A stretch of DNA of 63,579 nucleotides from Anaerococcus hydrogenalis DSM 7454 (GTDB lineage Bacteria > Bacillota > Clostridia > Tissierellales > Peptoniphilaceae), in assembly GCF_000173355.1 (NCBI RefSeq), contig NZ_ABXA01000037.1:1-63579 (forward strand), given 5' to 3'. Below, one piece after another: positions 8,274-16,627 of the stretch (its first letter is position 1; every line of letters starts with the position of its first letter). The notes below the pieces were generated by a model that saw only the letters and a list, made by a program, of their open reading frames with translations, did not search any database and had not been told where the DNA came from. The position numbers and the translations under genes are program-made.

Positions 8274-8478
8274 TAAATGTGATTTTTTTATAATAATATT
8301 CAATATCAGCAATCTCTCAAAAAAAAGAAAACCAGCTTAAGCTAAACTGGGCAATTATTATATTTGAGTTAATAATAGTTTATGTAAAAAACAATGATAA
8401 AAATTATCACTATCTTCATTTATGATTATACAACCAATTTATGATAGTGAATATCATTATATTGGTTTTTATTTTTTT
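8274..8478 (+). ncRNA. Candidate plus-strand small RNA or attenuator opposite feo
   Basis: A plus-strand -10 box (8262-8267) precedes a gene-free stretch that ends in a strong terminator: ACCAAT (8433-8438) and TATGATA pair with TATCAT and ATTGGT (8461-8466), followed by TTTTATTTTTTT. Upstream, ATTATCACTATC (8403-8414) can pair with GATAGTGAATA (8443-8453) in the terminator, so an antiterminator fold is also possible. No reading frame follows on this strand, so a free RNA of about 200 nt is the simplest idea. The start point is a guess. Confidence 0.35.
8319..8350 (-). terminator. Minus-strand terminator upstream of feo
   Basis: On the minus strand CCAGTTTAGCTTAAGCTGG forms a hairpin followed by TTTTCTTTTTTTT. 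It would stop transcripts coming from the DegV/6S-like region before they enter the feo operon. Confidence 0.7.
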
Positions 8479-8747
8479 ATTTTACAATATTTATAAAAAA
8501 TTTCTGGTTTTTTCTTTGTTTGGAAAAATTTATATAGCTTTACCCTTTAAAAATAAACCTTATTAATAATATTTAAAAAAATAAGGACTTTATTATTTTT
8601 TATGTTTATTACAATTTTTTGTCATAATCTTTCAATTTGAAAATTACTTTATAAAATTTTTTTTATTTTTAAAATAAAAGAAAAGAGGTCTTAGTGAAAA
8701 TTTAATTCTTGTATAAAACCATTTAATAATTCCCATTTAAATAAGAT

Positions 8748-8925
8748 AAAAAAAGCCTCCTAAGGCTTTTTATTCCAACTTATCTTAATTATTATCGAGA
8801 AATCTCAAAACTTTTTCATAGCTCTTTAAATCCACCTAAAAGCTTATACATTTTGTGCTTTTCTAATAATTTTAAGTATACTTATGCCATATCAAACACA
8901 ATCACCCAGTTAAGATAGGTTTTAG
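8748..8925 (-). ncRNA. Candidate 6S RNA-like transcript with terminator
   Basis: This intergenic RNA of about 175 nt has ends that pair: AACCTATCTTAA (8910-8921) with TTAAGATAAGTT (8777-8788), 11 of 12. Inside, CTTAAA...TTTAAAG and AAAAGC...GCTTTT form a terminal rod. The 3' side of the central open region carries a small hairpin, GAGATTTCTC. A U-tracted terminator follows (AAAGCCT/AGGCTTTTTTT, 8748-8770). The closing stem, central bubble with a 3'-side hairpin and distal rod are the layout of 6S RNA, which binds sigma-70 RNA polymerase. TATAAA at about 8934-8939 could be its -10 box. Primary sequence was not matched to a known 6S RNA. Confidence 0.4.
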
Positions 8926-9032
8926 CCTAATTTTTTATAAATAAATTAAAAACTGACTTTTCTATACTAGCTACTTATATTTCAATTTTTTTTGGCATTT
9001 TAAATTTTTTTCAGCTTATATAGGCTAGAAAT

Positions 9033-9899
9033 TTATTTTATTGGAAATACTGAGCAAAATACTACCCCATCTCCCAAGTGAACTCCTATTACTGGGGTTA
9101 CGTCTATTATTTTAAAGTCTAGGGCTTTTTTAATTTCTTTTTCTAGTCCTTCTTTTAATATTTCTATTTCATCTTCGCTGTCTGCCCCGCCTATTATAAT
9201 TTGGTAAGAGTCGTATTTTTTACATAATTTTTGTATGTATTTTATTAATTCCTTGTAGGATTTCTTTTTCCCTGTCACTTTTTTTCTTAATTTTATTTCC
9301 CCATCTTCTATGCACAAGACAGGTGAAAAGGAAATTAAATTTGCAAGTTTAACTAGGGTTTTTGGCAGTCTTCCCCCTCTTTGCAAGGCATCTAGATTTT
9401 TTACAACTCCTGTTACATTTGCATATTTTAGGTTATCTAGACTTTTTTTGTAGATTTCATCAAGTCCTAGGCCATTTTTTGCATATTCTGATGCTTTTAT
9501 TACTGGATAAATTGCTGCAATTGTTGCTGTATATGAGTCTATTACTTTAACTTTCGCATCTTTTCTTTTTTCTAGAAACTCATCTTTCATAAGCTCCATC
9601 ATTTGGTTCATTCCTGAAAATTTTTTACTTATGGAAAAAACCAGAAAATTCCTATAGCCTTTTTGGTATTCATTTTCTAATAATTTTAGAAATTCTCCTG
9701 GTCCTGGCGTTGATGTTGTTACTCTTTCCTTGCTTTCTTTGTATTTTTTTAAGAAATCTTCCCTGCTTAATTCGTATAGGTCTGTATAGGACTTGTCTTT
9801 GAAATTTATTTTAAAAGGAAGAATTGATATATCGTATTCTTTTGCCATTTCAAGGTCTATATTGCACCCTGAATCTGCTATTATTTTTACTTTTTCCAT
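9033..9899 (-). CDS. DegV family fatty-acid-binding protein
   Basis: A 288-residue DegV protein. The signs are the N-terminal IIADSGCNI, the TSTPGPGEF loop, FSISKKFSGM and the C-terminal HLGDGVVF. DegV (FakB-type) proteins bind a fatty acid and, where FakA is present, present it for phosphorylation and entry into phospholipid. No fakA is seen nearby. It has low identity to a second DegV gene at 51070-51923, so the cell carries at least two with perhaps different lipid preference. The gene stands alone. Confidence 0.9.
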   Translation of the reverse strand: MEKVKIIADSGCNIDLEMAKEYDISILPFKINFKDKSYTDLYELSREDFLKKYKESKERVTTSTPGPGEFLKLLENEYQKGYRNFLVFSISKKFSGMNQMMELMKDEFLEKRKDAKVKVIDSYTATIAAIYPVIKASEYAKNGLGLDEIYKKSLDNLKYANVTGVVKNLDALQRGGRLPKTLVKLANLISFSPVLCIEDGEIKLRKKVTGKKKSYKELIKYIQKLCKKYDSYQIIIGGADSEDEIEILKEGLEKEIKKALDFKIIDVTPVIGVHLGDGVVFCSVFPIK

Positions 9900-10059
9900 T
9901 ACTTCTCCATTTTTTTCTTTTCAAATTCTCAATTTTTCTAAACTATACTGTTTCAAATTTTTAAAACAATTTTATTAAGAATATTTTACTTAATTTTTTG
10001 CATAATTTTAAAAATAAATGCTTGATTTTTCATAAATCTATAGTATTATAAAATTATAA

Positions 10060-10135
10060 AGCTATGATGTGGAAAAGTAAGCTAGATGAATTTTTAGAGA
10101 AGCATTGGCTAGTGAAAAATGTTAAGGATTCTAGT
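10060..10135 (+). other. Possible rearrangement joint at the 3' end of ilvB
   Basis: Minus-strand ilvB reading stops at 10131 after SLGA with a non-family tail CDFSY. On the opposite strand a short frame starting ATGATGTGG at 10064 (MMWKSKLDEFLEKHW...) with a promoter-like TTGATT/TATTAT ahead runs head-on into the ilvB end. It looks like the start of another gene fused to ilvB by deletion or inversion. I do not recognise that protein. Confidence 0.4.
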
Positions 10136-11648
10136 ATGAAAAATCACAAGCTCCTAAGGATTTTGAAAGATTTATGTAATCAATATTTTCCTCCATATTA
10201 GTTCCCGAAAACCTGTCATTATATAAAAGATGTTGCCATTGTCTTACCATGCCCAAAGTTTTATTCTTCATAACAACGGTTATAACTTTTATATTGTTAT
10301 TTACTGCTGTAATAATTTCATTGAAATTCATATTAAAAGACCCATCTCCCGTTATCAAAACAACATTTCTATCAGGATTTCCAACTTTAGCTCCCATTGC
10401 TGCCCCATAACCAAATCCCATAGTTCCAAGTCCACCACTTGTCAAAAAAGACCTGGGTTTGGTTCTTCCACAATATTGGGCTGTCCACATTTGGTGCTGG
10501 CCAACATCTGTTACAAAAATCATATCCTCTCCCAAAGTTTTGGAAATATATTTTATAACTTGGTGGGGTTTTATCTTATCCTTACTATCTACCGGCCTAT
10601 AATCTTCTTTTCTAAGCTCATTTATATGATCAAGCCAGTCACGCCTTTCTTTTTTTTCAATTTTTGATAAAAGAGCATTCAAAACTTCCTTAACATCTCC
10701 CACAAGCTTGTAGTCTGCGTAAATATTTTTATCAATTTCTGACTTATCAATGTCGATATGGATTATTTTTGCATTTTTTGCAAATTTTTTGGTATTTAAG
10801 GCAACCCTATCAGAAAACCTAACTCCGCAAGCTATCAACAAATCACATTCAGCAATGGCGTTGTTGGTGGAATATTTCCCATGCATTCCAAGCATGCCAA
10901 GATTTAATTCATCCTCATATCCCAAAACTCCAATTCCCATAATTGTGTTACAGGCAGGAATATTTGAAAGCTTGATTAATTTTCTCAACTCCTTAAAACT
11001 TTCTGATGCAGTAACTCCCCCACCTGAATAAATGATTGGTTTTTTTGAAGAATTTATGCAATTTGCAATTTCTAAAATCTCATCTTCATTGACTTGGTCT
11101 TTTTTTTCTTCTTTTAAGCTTTCCTTTTTTTCATAGTTACAAAGCTCTGCCATGATATCGCTTGGGATATCAATCAAAACCGGTCCCTTTCTTCCAGAAT
11201 TTGCAATCATAAATGCCCTTCTTATAGTATCTTGGAGAAATTTTACATCCCTTACTATAAAATTATGTTTGGTAATTGGCATTGTTATTCCCATTATGTC
11301 AATTTCTTGGAAAGAATCCTTGCCCAAAAGTTTTCTTCCAGCATTTCCAGTTATACAAACCAGGGGAATTGAATCCATAAAGGCCGTTGCAATTCCTGTT
11401 ACAATATTTGTAGCTCCAGGCCCTGATGTTGCCAAAATTAGGCCAACTTTTCCAGTCGATCTTGCATAGCCATCAGCTGCGTGGGCTGCCCCTTGCTCGT
11501 GGCTGGTCCTTACAAGTTTTAACTTATCTTTGTAATCATAAAGAGCATCAAAAACTTGGATAACAGAACCACCAGGATAGCCAAAAATTGTATCAACACC
11601 TTCATCAATCAAGGTTTTTACTATTATTTCTGCCCCTCGTATTTTCAT
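10131..11648 (-). pseudogene. ilvB: Acetolactate synthase large subunit, 3'-truncated
   Basis: 505 residues of the thiamine-diphosphate enzyme that makes acetolactate for branched-chain amino acids. Visible are the N-terminal GYPGGSVIQVFD, the catalytic-glutamate region TSHEQGAAHAADGYAR, the FAD-domain region and the ThDP motif ITGDGSFNMNFNEIITAVNNN. The family is usually 550-570 residues; the last ~60, including the loop covering the active site, are missing. No frameshift restores them in the next 150 bp. No ilvN or ilvC follows. The T-box leader upstream is intact. It is probably a non-functional remnant at a rearrangement point. Confidence 0.8.
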
Positions 11649-11717
11649 AAAAGCTATTCCTTTCTAAAATTTCTAACACATTTGTAAAACTAACTTATCC
11701 CTTTTAAAAAACCCAAT

Positions 11718-11975
11718 AAAAAAAGTCCCTTGTCTAATGACAAAGGACGAATTATCGCGGTACCACCTTTTTTCTTATTTTTTGTATAAAAATAAGCTCT
11801 CAAACATCTAACAATGCAGGGTTACGATAACGCCAACCACGGCGGCAAATCTTACTTTAAGTTCAGATTAACATAAGAAAAAGGATTTTCAAGCTCATTT
11901 TAAATATAGGTTTCCACCAACCACCTACTCTCTGTGATTCTCCATGACTTTACTCTTTTTTTCTAATAATTTAAT
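11718..11975 (-). promoter_or_regulatory. T-box leader of ilvB
   Basis: The diagnostic T-box sequence GGTGGTACCGCGA is on the minus strand (11755-11767). It is followed by a terminator stem GTCCTTTGTC/GACAAGGGAC with a T-run (11718-11748). Upstream are the Stem I features AGAGAG and GGTTGGTGGAAACC. Uncharged tRNA binding would favour antitermination and ilvB expression. A possible specifier is CTT (Leu; 11891-11893) in ATGAGCTTGAAAATCC, judged only by its place in Stem I. Confidence 0.92.
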
Positions 11976-11997
11976 AATGTTTTAAAATGTTAATAAT

Positions 11998-12026
11998 ATG
12001 ATAGTCTCTTTGTAAAATTTTGTCAA
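11998..12026 (-). promoter_or_regulatory. Sigma-70 promoter of the T-box/ilvB unit
   Basis: On the minus strand TTGACA (12021-12026), a 17-bp spacer and TATCAT (11998-12003) lie just upstream of the T-box leader. Confidence 0.75.
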
Positions 12027-12107
12027 ATCTTTTTTGAAAATTTTACGAATATTTTCTATAATTATTGAAAATTAGAATTCTAAAATATAAAATAATAGGT
12101 AAAATTA

Positions 12108-12162
12108 AAATCCTCTTGCAAAAAGATAGAAAAAATTTAATTCTAAATTTTCATGAGGATTT
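12108..12162 (-). terminator. Terminator of the AI-2E family gene
   Basis: AAATCCTC and GAGGATTT arms close a long AT-rich hairpin just after the stop codon, followed on the minus strand by TAATTTT. The U-tract is weak. Confidence 0.45.
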
Positions 12163-12167
12163 ATAGA

Positions 12168-12680
12168 TTAAGATTTTTTATCTTCTATTTTTTCATCCTG
12201 ATTTTTTTCAAATTCAAAAACCTTCCTAACTTCCAAAAAAGTTCCAATCATCATTGAAACTACTGGTCCCACAAGAGCTCCAAGTCCTGGAGATAGGAAA
12301 ACCATAAAAGATACGCTTATTAAAATTGTTAAAAATGGATTAAGACCGATTGACCTTCCCAAAATTATTGGTTCTATAACTTGTTTAATTATAAAGGTTA
12401 GGGCAAATAAAATTCCAAGAGAAAATCCAAGTTTCATATTTCCCATAAAAATTTCTATAATAGCCCAAGGAATCATAACCATGCCTGCTCCCAAAACTGG
12501 AAGTAAGTCCACAAGGGCTATTAAAAGAGCGATTAATATAAAATATTTTATTTTTAAAATCCCAAGTCCAATAGCCAAAACCACAAAATTTATTATAGAT
12601 GAAATTATAAGAGCCCTTAATAAGTCCTTTAGACCAAGACCAGCCTCTTTTAAATATTTTTTCAAAAATTCTTTTTTCAT
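12168..12680 (-). CDS. AI-2E family permease, C-terminal half only
   Basis: About 170 residues matching the C-terminal half of AI-2E/YtvI-type membrane proteins. It includes the motifs DLLPVLGAGMVMIPWA, IIKQVIEPIILGRSIGLNPF and SPGLGALVGPVVS. Four to five hydrophobic segments are visible. Full family members have about 350 residues, so this is half length. The start chosen (MKKEFLKKY) has an AAAGGA ribosome site; the frame could begin eight codons earlier. No N-terminal part is found upstream, where a different gene starts on the other strand. It could be a natural short form or a remnant. Confidence 0.7.
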   Translation of the reverse strand: MKKEFLKKYLKEAGLGLKDLLRALIISSIINFVVLAIGLGILKIKYFILIALLIALVDLLPVLGAGMVMIPWAIIEIFMGNMKLGFSLGILFALTFIIKQVIEPIILGRSIGLNPFLTILISVSFMVFLSPGLGALVGPVVSMMIGTFLEVRKVFEFEKNQDEKIEDKKS

Positions 12681-12767
12681 ATTATATCCTTTCAAACACT
12701 TCAAATTGGGTATTTATATTATACTAATAATAAAAATTTGAACAATTTGTTCAAAAAAGAGGTGTGT

Positions 12768-13814
12768 ATGAAAAAAATTTTGAAAATTTTCCTAAGCCTA
12801 GTAGGAATTTTCTTATTAGGATTTTTGATCCTCTTATCCTATCTTTGGATTAGAGAATATAGGCCAGAAAAAATTGAGGATGTAAAAGTATATGGTAAGG
12901 GAGAAGATATTCCAGAAATTGGCAAAAATTATAGGGTTATGACTTGGAATATAGGCTATGGAGGCCTTGATAAGGATACGGACTTTTTTATGGATGGAGG
13001 TCAAATGGTTTTTCCAATAAATAAAAATCACGTAGAAAAATCAATCGACCATATAATTTCTACCAGCAAAAATATAAATGCTGACATAAAATTATTTCAA
13101 GAAGTAGACTATGATTCTAAAAGGTCTTTTCACATAAATCAAGTGGATAAATTAAGGGAAAATTTCTTGGGCTCATCAACTTTCGCCCTAAACTTTAAAA
13201 CAGATTTTATCCCCTACCCAATCCCACCAATGGGAAAAGTCCAATCGGGCATAATGACTCAAACTGCTTTTAAAATAAAAAAATCGAAAAGATACCAACA
13301 AGAAATCCCCCACAAGTTTCCAACAAGACTTGTAAACTTAAAAAGAGCCTTTAATCCATCCTATATTGACATCAAAAACTCGGATAAGAAACTTGTAATA
13401 GTAAATGTCCACCTTGATGCCTACGAATCAGGAAATAAAGGGAGAGTCGCCCAAACAAAAGAAATAATAGATTTTATAAACAAAGAATATAAAAAAGGAA
13501 ATTATGTTTTAGTTGGAGGAGACTTTAACCAAGAACTTTCAGCAAAATTCAAAAAACTCCCAGAAGGAATTTGGAACCCAAGTCCCTTCCCAAAAGAAAT
13601 GTTGACAAAAAATATAAAACTTTACTATGACAAAAATGGAAAAACATCTGTAGTAAATGATAAGCCCTACACAGGAAAAGACGCCTACCTTTCAACTATA
13701 GATGGATTTTTGGCAACAGATAATATCAAAATAAAAACCATAAAAACCCAAACAAAAGAAAATTTCCAATACTCCGACCACAACCCAGTTGTGATGGAAT
13801 TTGTATTAAAATAA
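12768..13814 (+). CDS. Endonuclease/exonuclease/phosphatase-fold protein
   Basis: A 348-residue protein with an N-terminal membrane anchor or signal (about residues 4-24, ILKIFLSLVGIFLLGFLIL). The EEP (DNase I-like) domain follows. Conserved points are TWNIGYGG (Asn), FQEVDYD (catalytic Glu), NVHLDA, GGDFNQE (Asp/Asn) and the final YSDHNPVVMEF (Asp-His). This domain cleaves phosphodiesters in nucleic acids, phosphoinositides or sphingomyelin. Membrane attachment suggests work at the cell surface. The start at ATG 12768 has an AGAGGTG ribosome site. Substrate unknown. Confidence 0.85.
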   Translation: MKKILKIFLSLVGIFLLGFLILLSYLWIREYRPEKIEDVKVYGKGEDIPEIGKNYRVMTWNIGYGGLDKDTDFFMDGGQMVFPINKNHVEKSIDHIISTSKNINADIKLFQEVDYDSKRSFHINQVDKLRENFLGSSTFALNFKTDFIPYPIPPMGKVQSGIMTQTAFKIKKSKRYQQEIPHKFPTRLVNLKRAFNPSYIDIKNSDKKLVIVNVHLDAYESGNKGRVAQTKEIIDFINKEYKKGNYVLVGGDFNQELSAKFKKLPEGIWNPSPFPKEMLTKNIKLYYDKNGKTSVVNDKPYTGKDAYLSTIDGFLATDNIKIKTIKTQTKENFQYSDHNPVVMEFVLK

Positions 13815-13821
13815 AAATAAT

Positions 13822-13856
13822 ATAAAAGCCTTGATAATTTCTATCAAGGCTTTTAT
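13822..13856. terminator. Bidirectional terminator
   Basis: AAAAGCCTTGATA and TATCAAGGCTTTT form a 13-bp stem between two convergent genes, with T-rich flanks on both strands. Confidence 0.85.
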
Positions 13857-13861
13857 AAATT

Positions 13862-14640
13862 CTAAATTATTCCCTTATCTTTCAAATAATAATAAATCCC
13901 ATCCTCATCAACGCTTTTGCAAACATCATAGGAAACTTTTTTCAAATCCCTTGACCCATTTGCCATACAAATTCCATATCCAACAGCCTCAAACATCTCC
14001 AAATCATTATTACCATCACCAAAAGCAAGGCACTCATCCTTTTTTATCTTATAATAAGATAAAATCTCCTCAACGCCCTTGCCCTTGCCGCCATTTTTGG
14101 GAATCAAATCAACAGCCCTATCCCACCAGGCTGTAATTTTTGTAGAAGAAATATTTTCCATTGCCCTCTCATATTCATTTGCACTAATAGGCAAAATCGC
14201 TTGAAAAATATCATCATTTTCAATAATATCTTCAAAATCATCATAAACTTTAGGCTGACTGCCACCAAAAGAAAAATACTTCTCTAAATCAAAATTTGTC
14301 CCATTGCAGGCATAAAGATCCCTAGTAGCAATTGCCATAGGCTTATCCATGTCCTTAGAATTTTCCATCAAGGTGAAAATATCATCTTTAGAAAGGGGAT
14401 TTTTAAAAATATCTTCCTTATCATTAAAAATCAACGACCCATTAAAACTCAAATAAGCATCAAAAGAAATTCCAGAAAAATCAGGAAGTTGGATAGGAGA
14501 CCTGCCCGTTGCCACACAAATTTTTATCCCATTTTCCTTAAGTTTTCTCAAAGAAAGAGCAGTTTTTTCAGAAATCCCCTCCTTATCCAAAGAAATCATA
14601 GTCCCATCAATATCAAAAAATACCATCTTTATTTTTTCAT
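13862..14640 (-). CDS. Cof-type HAD phosphatase
   Basis: A HAD-superfamily hydrolase of the Cof/YbiV type, about 258 residues. Motif I is FFDIDGTMI, motif II CVATGRSP, and motifs III/IV are KGKGVEEIL and AFGDGNNDLEMFEAVG. These enzymes remove phosphate from sugar phosphates, nucleotides or flavins. The best start is ATG at 14638-14640, six bases after AGGAG. It is one base out of frame with the body, and a single missing A in the run at 14632-14637 would repair it to MKKIKMVFFDIDGT. Otherwise the first in-frame ATG is at 14626, which lacks a good ribosome site. Substrate unknown. Confidence 0.85.
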
Positions 14641-14742
14641 TATTACTCCTAACTTTTTTAAAATAAAAATACACCCAAAATATTTATTATATTAAAATTT
14701 CAAAAATCAAAATATGGTCTAAACACCTATATAATAACATAT

Positions 14743-14778
14743 AAAAAAAAGACATAGGATACAAATCCTACATCTTCA
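14743..14778 (-). terminator. Terminator of the nitroreductase gene
   Basis: On the minus strand TAGGAT TTGT ATCCTA forms the hairpin core with flanking partial pairing, followed by a run of eight T. Confidence 0.7.
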
Positions 14779-14787
14779 AATAAAAAA

Positions 14788-15300
14788 TTAAATAAACTTA
14801 ACAGTTTCATCAAGATCTTTTTTCTTAAAATGATTTTCCAAAGGCCCTACTCCATCATTTGCATATCCCAAATCAATCATAGCAAGAACTTTTTCATTTT
14901 CAGACAAAGAAAATTTCTCACTTGCCTTATCAGGATCAAAAAAATTAACCCAACAAGAATCCACCCCAAGACTTGCCGCAGCCAAAATCATATGACTTGC
15001 AACAATAGAAGCATCCTCAGCCCCAGAATTATATTTTCCACCAGGATAAACAAAAGCCTCACTCTCATCATAGGCCACAAGAAGAACAAGAGGAGCCTTG
15101 TACCTACATGGAGTTAAATCATCAACTTTTAAAAGTGCCTTTTCAGATTTACAAACTTAAATTCTTTGAATCTGATTGTTCTTAGCAGTAGGAGCAAACC
15201 TTCCAGCCTGAAGAATAAGATCAAGCTTCTCATCTTCCACCTTTTTATCAGAAAAACTTTTACAAGAAAAACGATTCTTAACAAGTTCAATAAATTCCAT
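14788..15300 (-). pseudogene. Nitroreductase family protein, interrupted by a stop codon
   Basis: The full frame from ATG 15298-15300 (ribosome site AGGAAAA) to 14788 encodes about 170 residues of an FMN-dependent nitroreductase. It reads MEFIELVKNRFSCKSFSD, then RFAPTAKNNQIQRI, an in-frame TAA at 15157-15159, then VCKSEKALLKVDD. The rest continues without frame change to ENHFKKKDLDETVKFI. Relatives have Tyr or Trp at the stop position, so TAT to TAA is likely. This is a substitution, not a homopolymer shift, so a genuine null allele is plausible. The missing oxidoreductase would reduce nitroaromatics or quinones. Confidence 0.85.
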
Positions 15301-15463
15301 AAATTTTCCTTTCTAATTAATAATTAACCTTTAAAGATTAATTTAAAAACCATTTAAATATATCATACCTTAATAAGAGAAAATATATAATTTCTCAAAT
15401 ACTTTATCACTTACATAATTAATCAAGGTCTTTTAGTTGTATTTTTTACGTTCTAAGCTATAA

Positions 15464-16211
15464 ATTTCAATACATCAAATGCCAATAATCAACAAGGGCA
15501 GTTTACTAAAAATGCTAATCCTGATTTATTTCAATACATCTAATGTTATTAATCAACTAATAAGTATGGACTACCAGCAGGATATTATTCTTTATTTCAA
15601 TACATCTAATGTTATTAATCAACCCGAGGAGCATATTTACTATTTGCTACATAACAACAAATTTCAATACATCTAATGTTATTAATCAACAACAACTTTA
15701 AGATACATAGACAGTAAAATAAATATTCAATACATCTAATGTTATTAATCAACCCAAGATTGGACAAGGTTGGAATTAGAATTAAAAGGATTTCAATACA
15801 TCTAATGTTATTAATCAACTTTTACCAATATTTAAAATTGCATTCCATGTGTTATATTTCAATACATCTAATGTTATTAATCAACTTTAAAGAATTAGCA
15901 GCCCCTTGTCCTATAGCCATTTCAATACATCTAATGTTATTAATCAACGTGATGGAGTTGTTTTATTTTACAGTATGGCTGAATTTCAATACATCTAATG
16001 TTATTAATCAACGACTGTACCATTTTATCCATTTGTGAAGACACAATTATTTCAATACATCTAATGTTATTAATCAACACGGGGGTGTGAATTACAAAAT
16101 AATGAAATACAAACTATTTCAATACATCTAATGTTATTAATCAACAACAACTTTAAGATACATTGATAGTAAAAATGATATATTTCAATACATCTAATGT
16201 TATTAATCAAC
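15464..16211 (-). CRISPR. CRISPR array, 12 repeats and 11 spacers
   Basis: The repeat is 30 bp. On the minus strand it starts GTTGATTAATAACATTAG and ends ATGTATTGAAAT, the type I-B style handle. Repeats start at 15464, 15528, 15594, 15661, 15724, 15790, 15856, 15919, 15983, 16049, 16116 and 16182. Spacers are 33-37 bp. The 15464 repeat has four mismatches, and the 15724 repeat has two at the handle end. The degenerate copy is at the end far from cas2, so the leader is at 16212 and the array reads on the minus strand. Spacers at 16146-16181 and 15691-15723 are near duplicates. Confidence 0.98.
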
Positions 16212-16345
16212 CAATGTAAAATAAACAATTATTTTACTCTTATATTCTAAGTATACCCTTTTTCTAATATCTTTAGTTTTTTTACCAGCTATTTTAGTTT
16301 TTTTGTTTTGTTTATTTCTAGGGTTTTTTATAATTCTGCTGGGAA
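16212..16345 (-). promoter_or_regulatory. CRISPR leader
   Basis: 134 bp of very T-rich sequence lie between cas2 and the first repeat. Array polarity (degenerate repeat at the far end) places the leader here. It should hold the array promoter and integration signal. No terminator for the cas operon is obvious in it. Confidence 0.7.
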
Positions 16346-16627
16346 TTATAGAATAAAATCTTCTCCTAGTGATTTATATTTTCCTATTGTTTCTTCTTCG
16401 AAGCTTTCTTTGTTGTACATTTTTATTATTGTTACAAAGTCTTCTTCTTTTTTTATCACTTTTTTGATTTCTCTTTTTAGAGAAATAATTTTTGATGGGC
16501 TTATTTCTCCTCTAAATACTGAATTTTGATGGTGATTTAAATATTTTTTGCAAATTTTAAATACTTTGTTTACTCTTTTTTCTCCAACATCATAGAATAG
16601 AAATATATAATTATAATTTTTTCCCAT
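16346..16627 (-). CDS. cas2: CRISPR-associated endoribonuclease-like Cas2
   Basis: A 93-residue Cas2. The first strand YIFLFYDVGEKRVNKVFKIC carries the conserved Asp, and SVFRGEISPSKI is the typical second motif. Cas2 forms the spacer-integration complex with Cas1. Its ATG overlaps the cas1 stop (TAATG), so it is translationally coupled. It is the last cas gene and lies next to the leader. Confidence 0.95.
   Translation of the reverse strand: MGKNYNYIFLFYDVGEKRVNKVFKICKKYLNHHQNSVFRGEISPSKIISLKREIKKVIKKEEDFVTIIKMYNKESFEEETIGKYKSLGEDFIL

Noticed and set aside
8388-8460. Fur-box-like palindromes TGATA...TATCA
   Set aside because: They are better explained as the two halves of a terminator/antiterminator structure; position far from the feo start also speaks against an operator.
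15479-16038. Several open frames inside the CRISPR array on both strands
   Set aside because: They are made of repeated units of the array (NTSNVINQ and similar) and are not genes.
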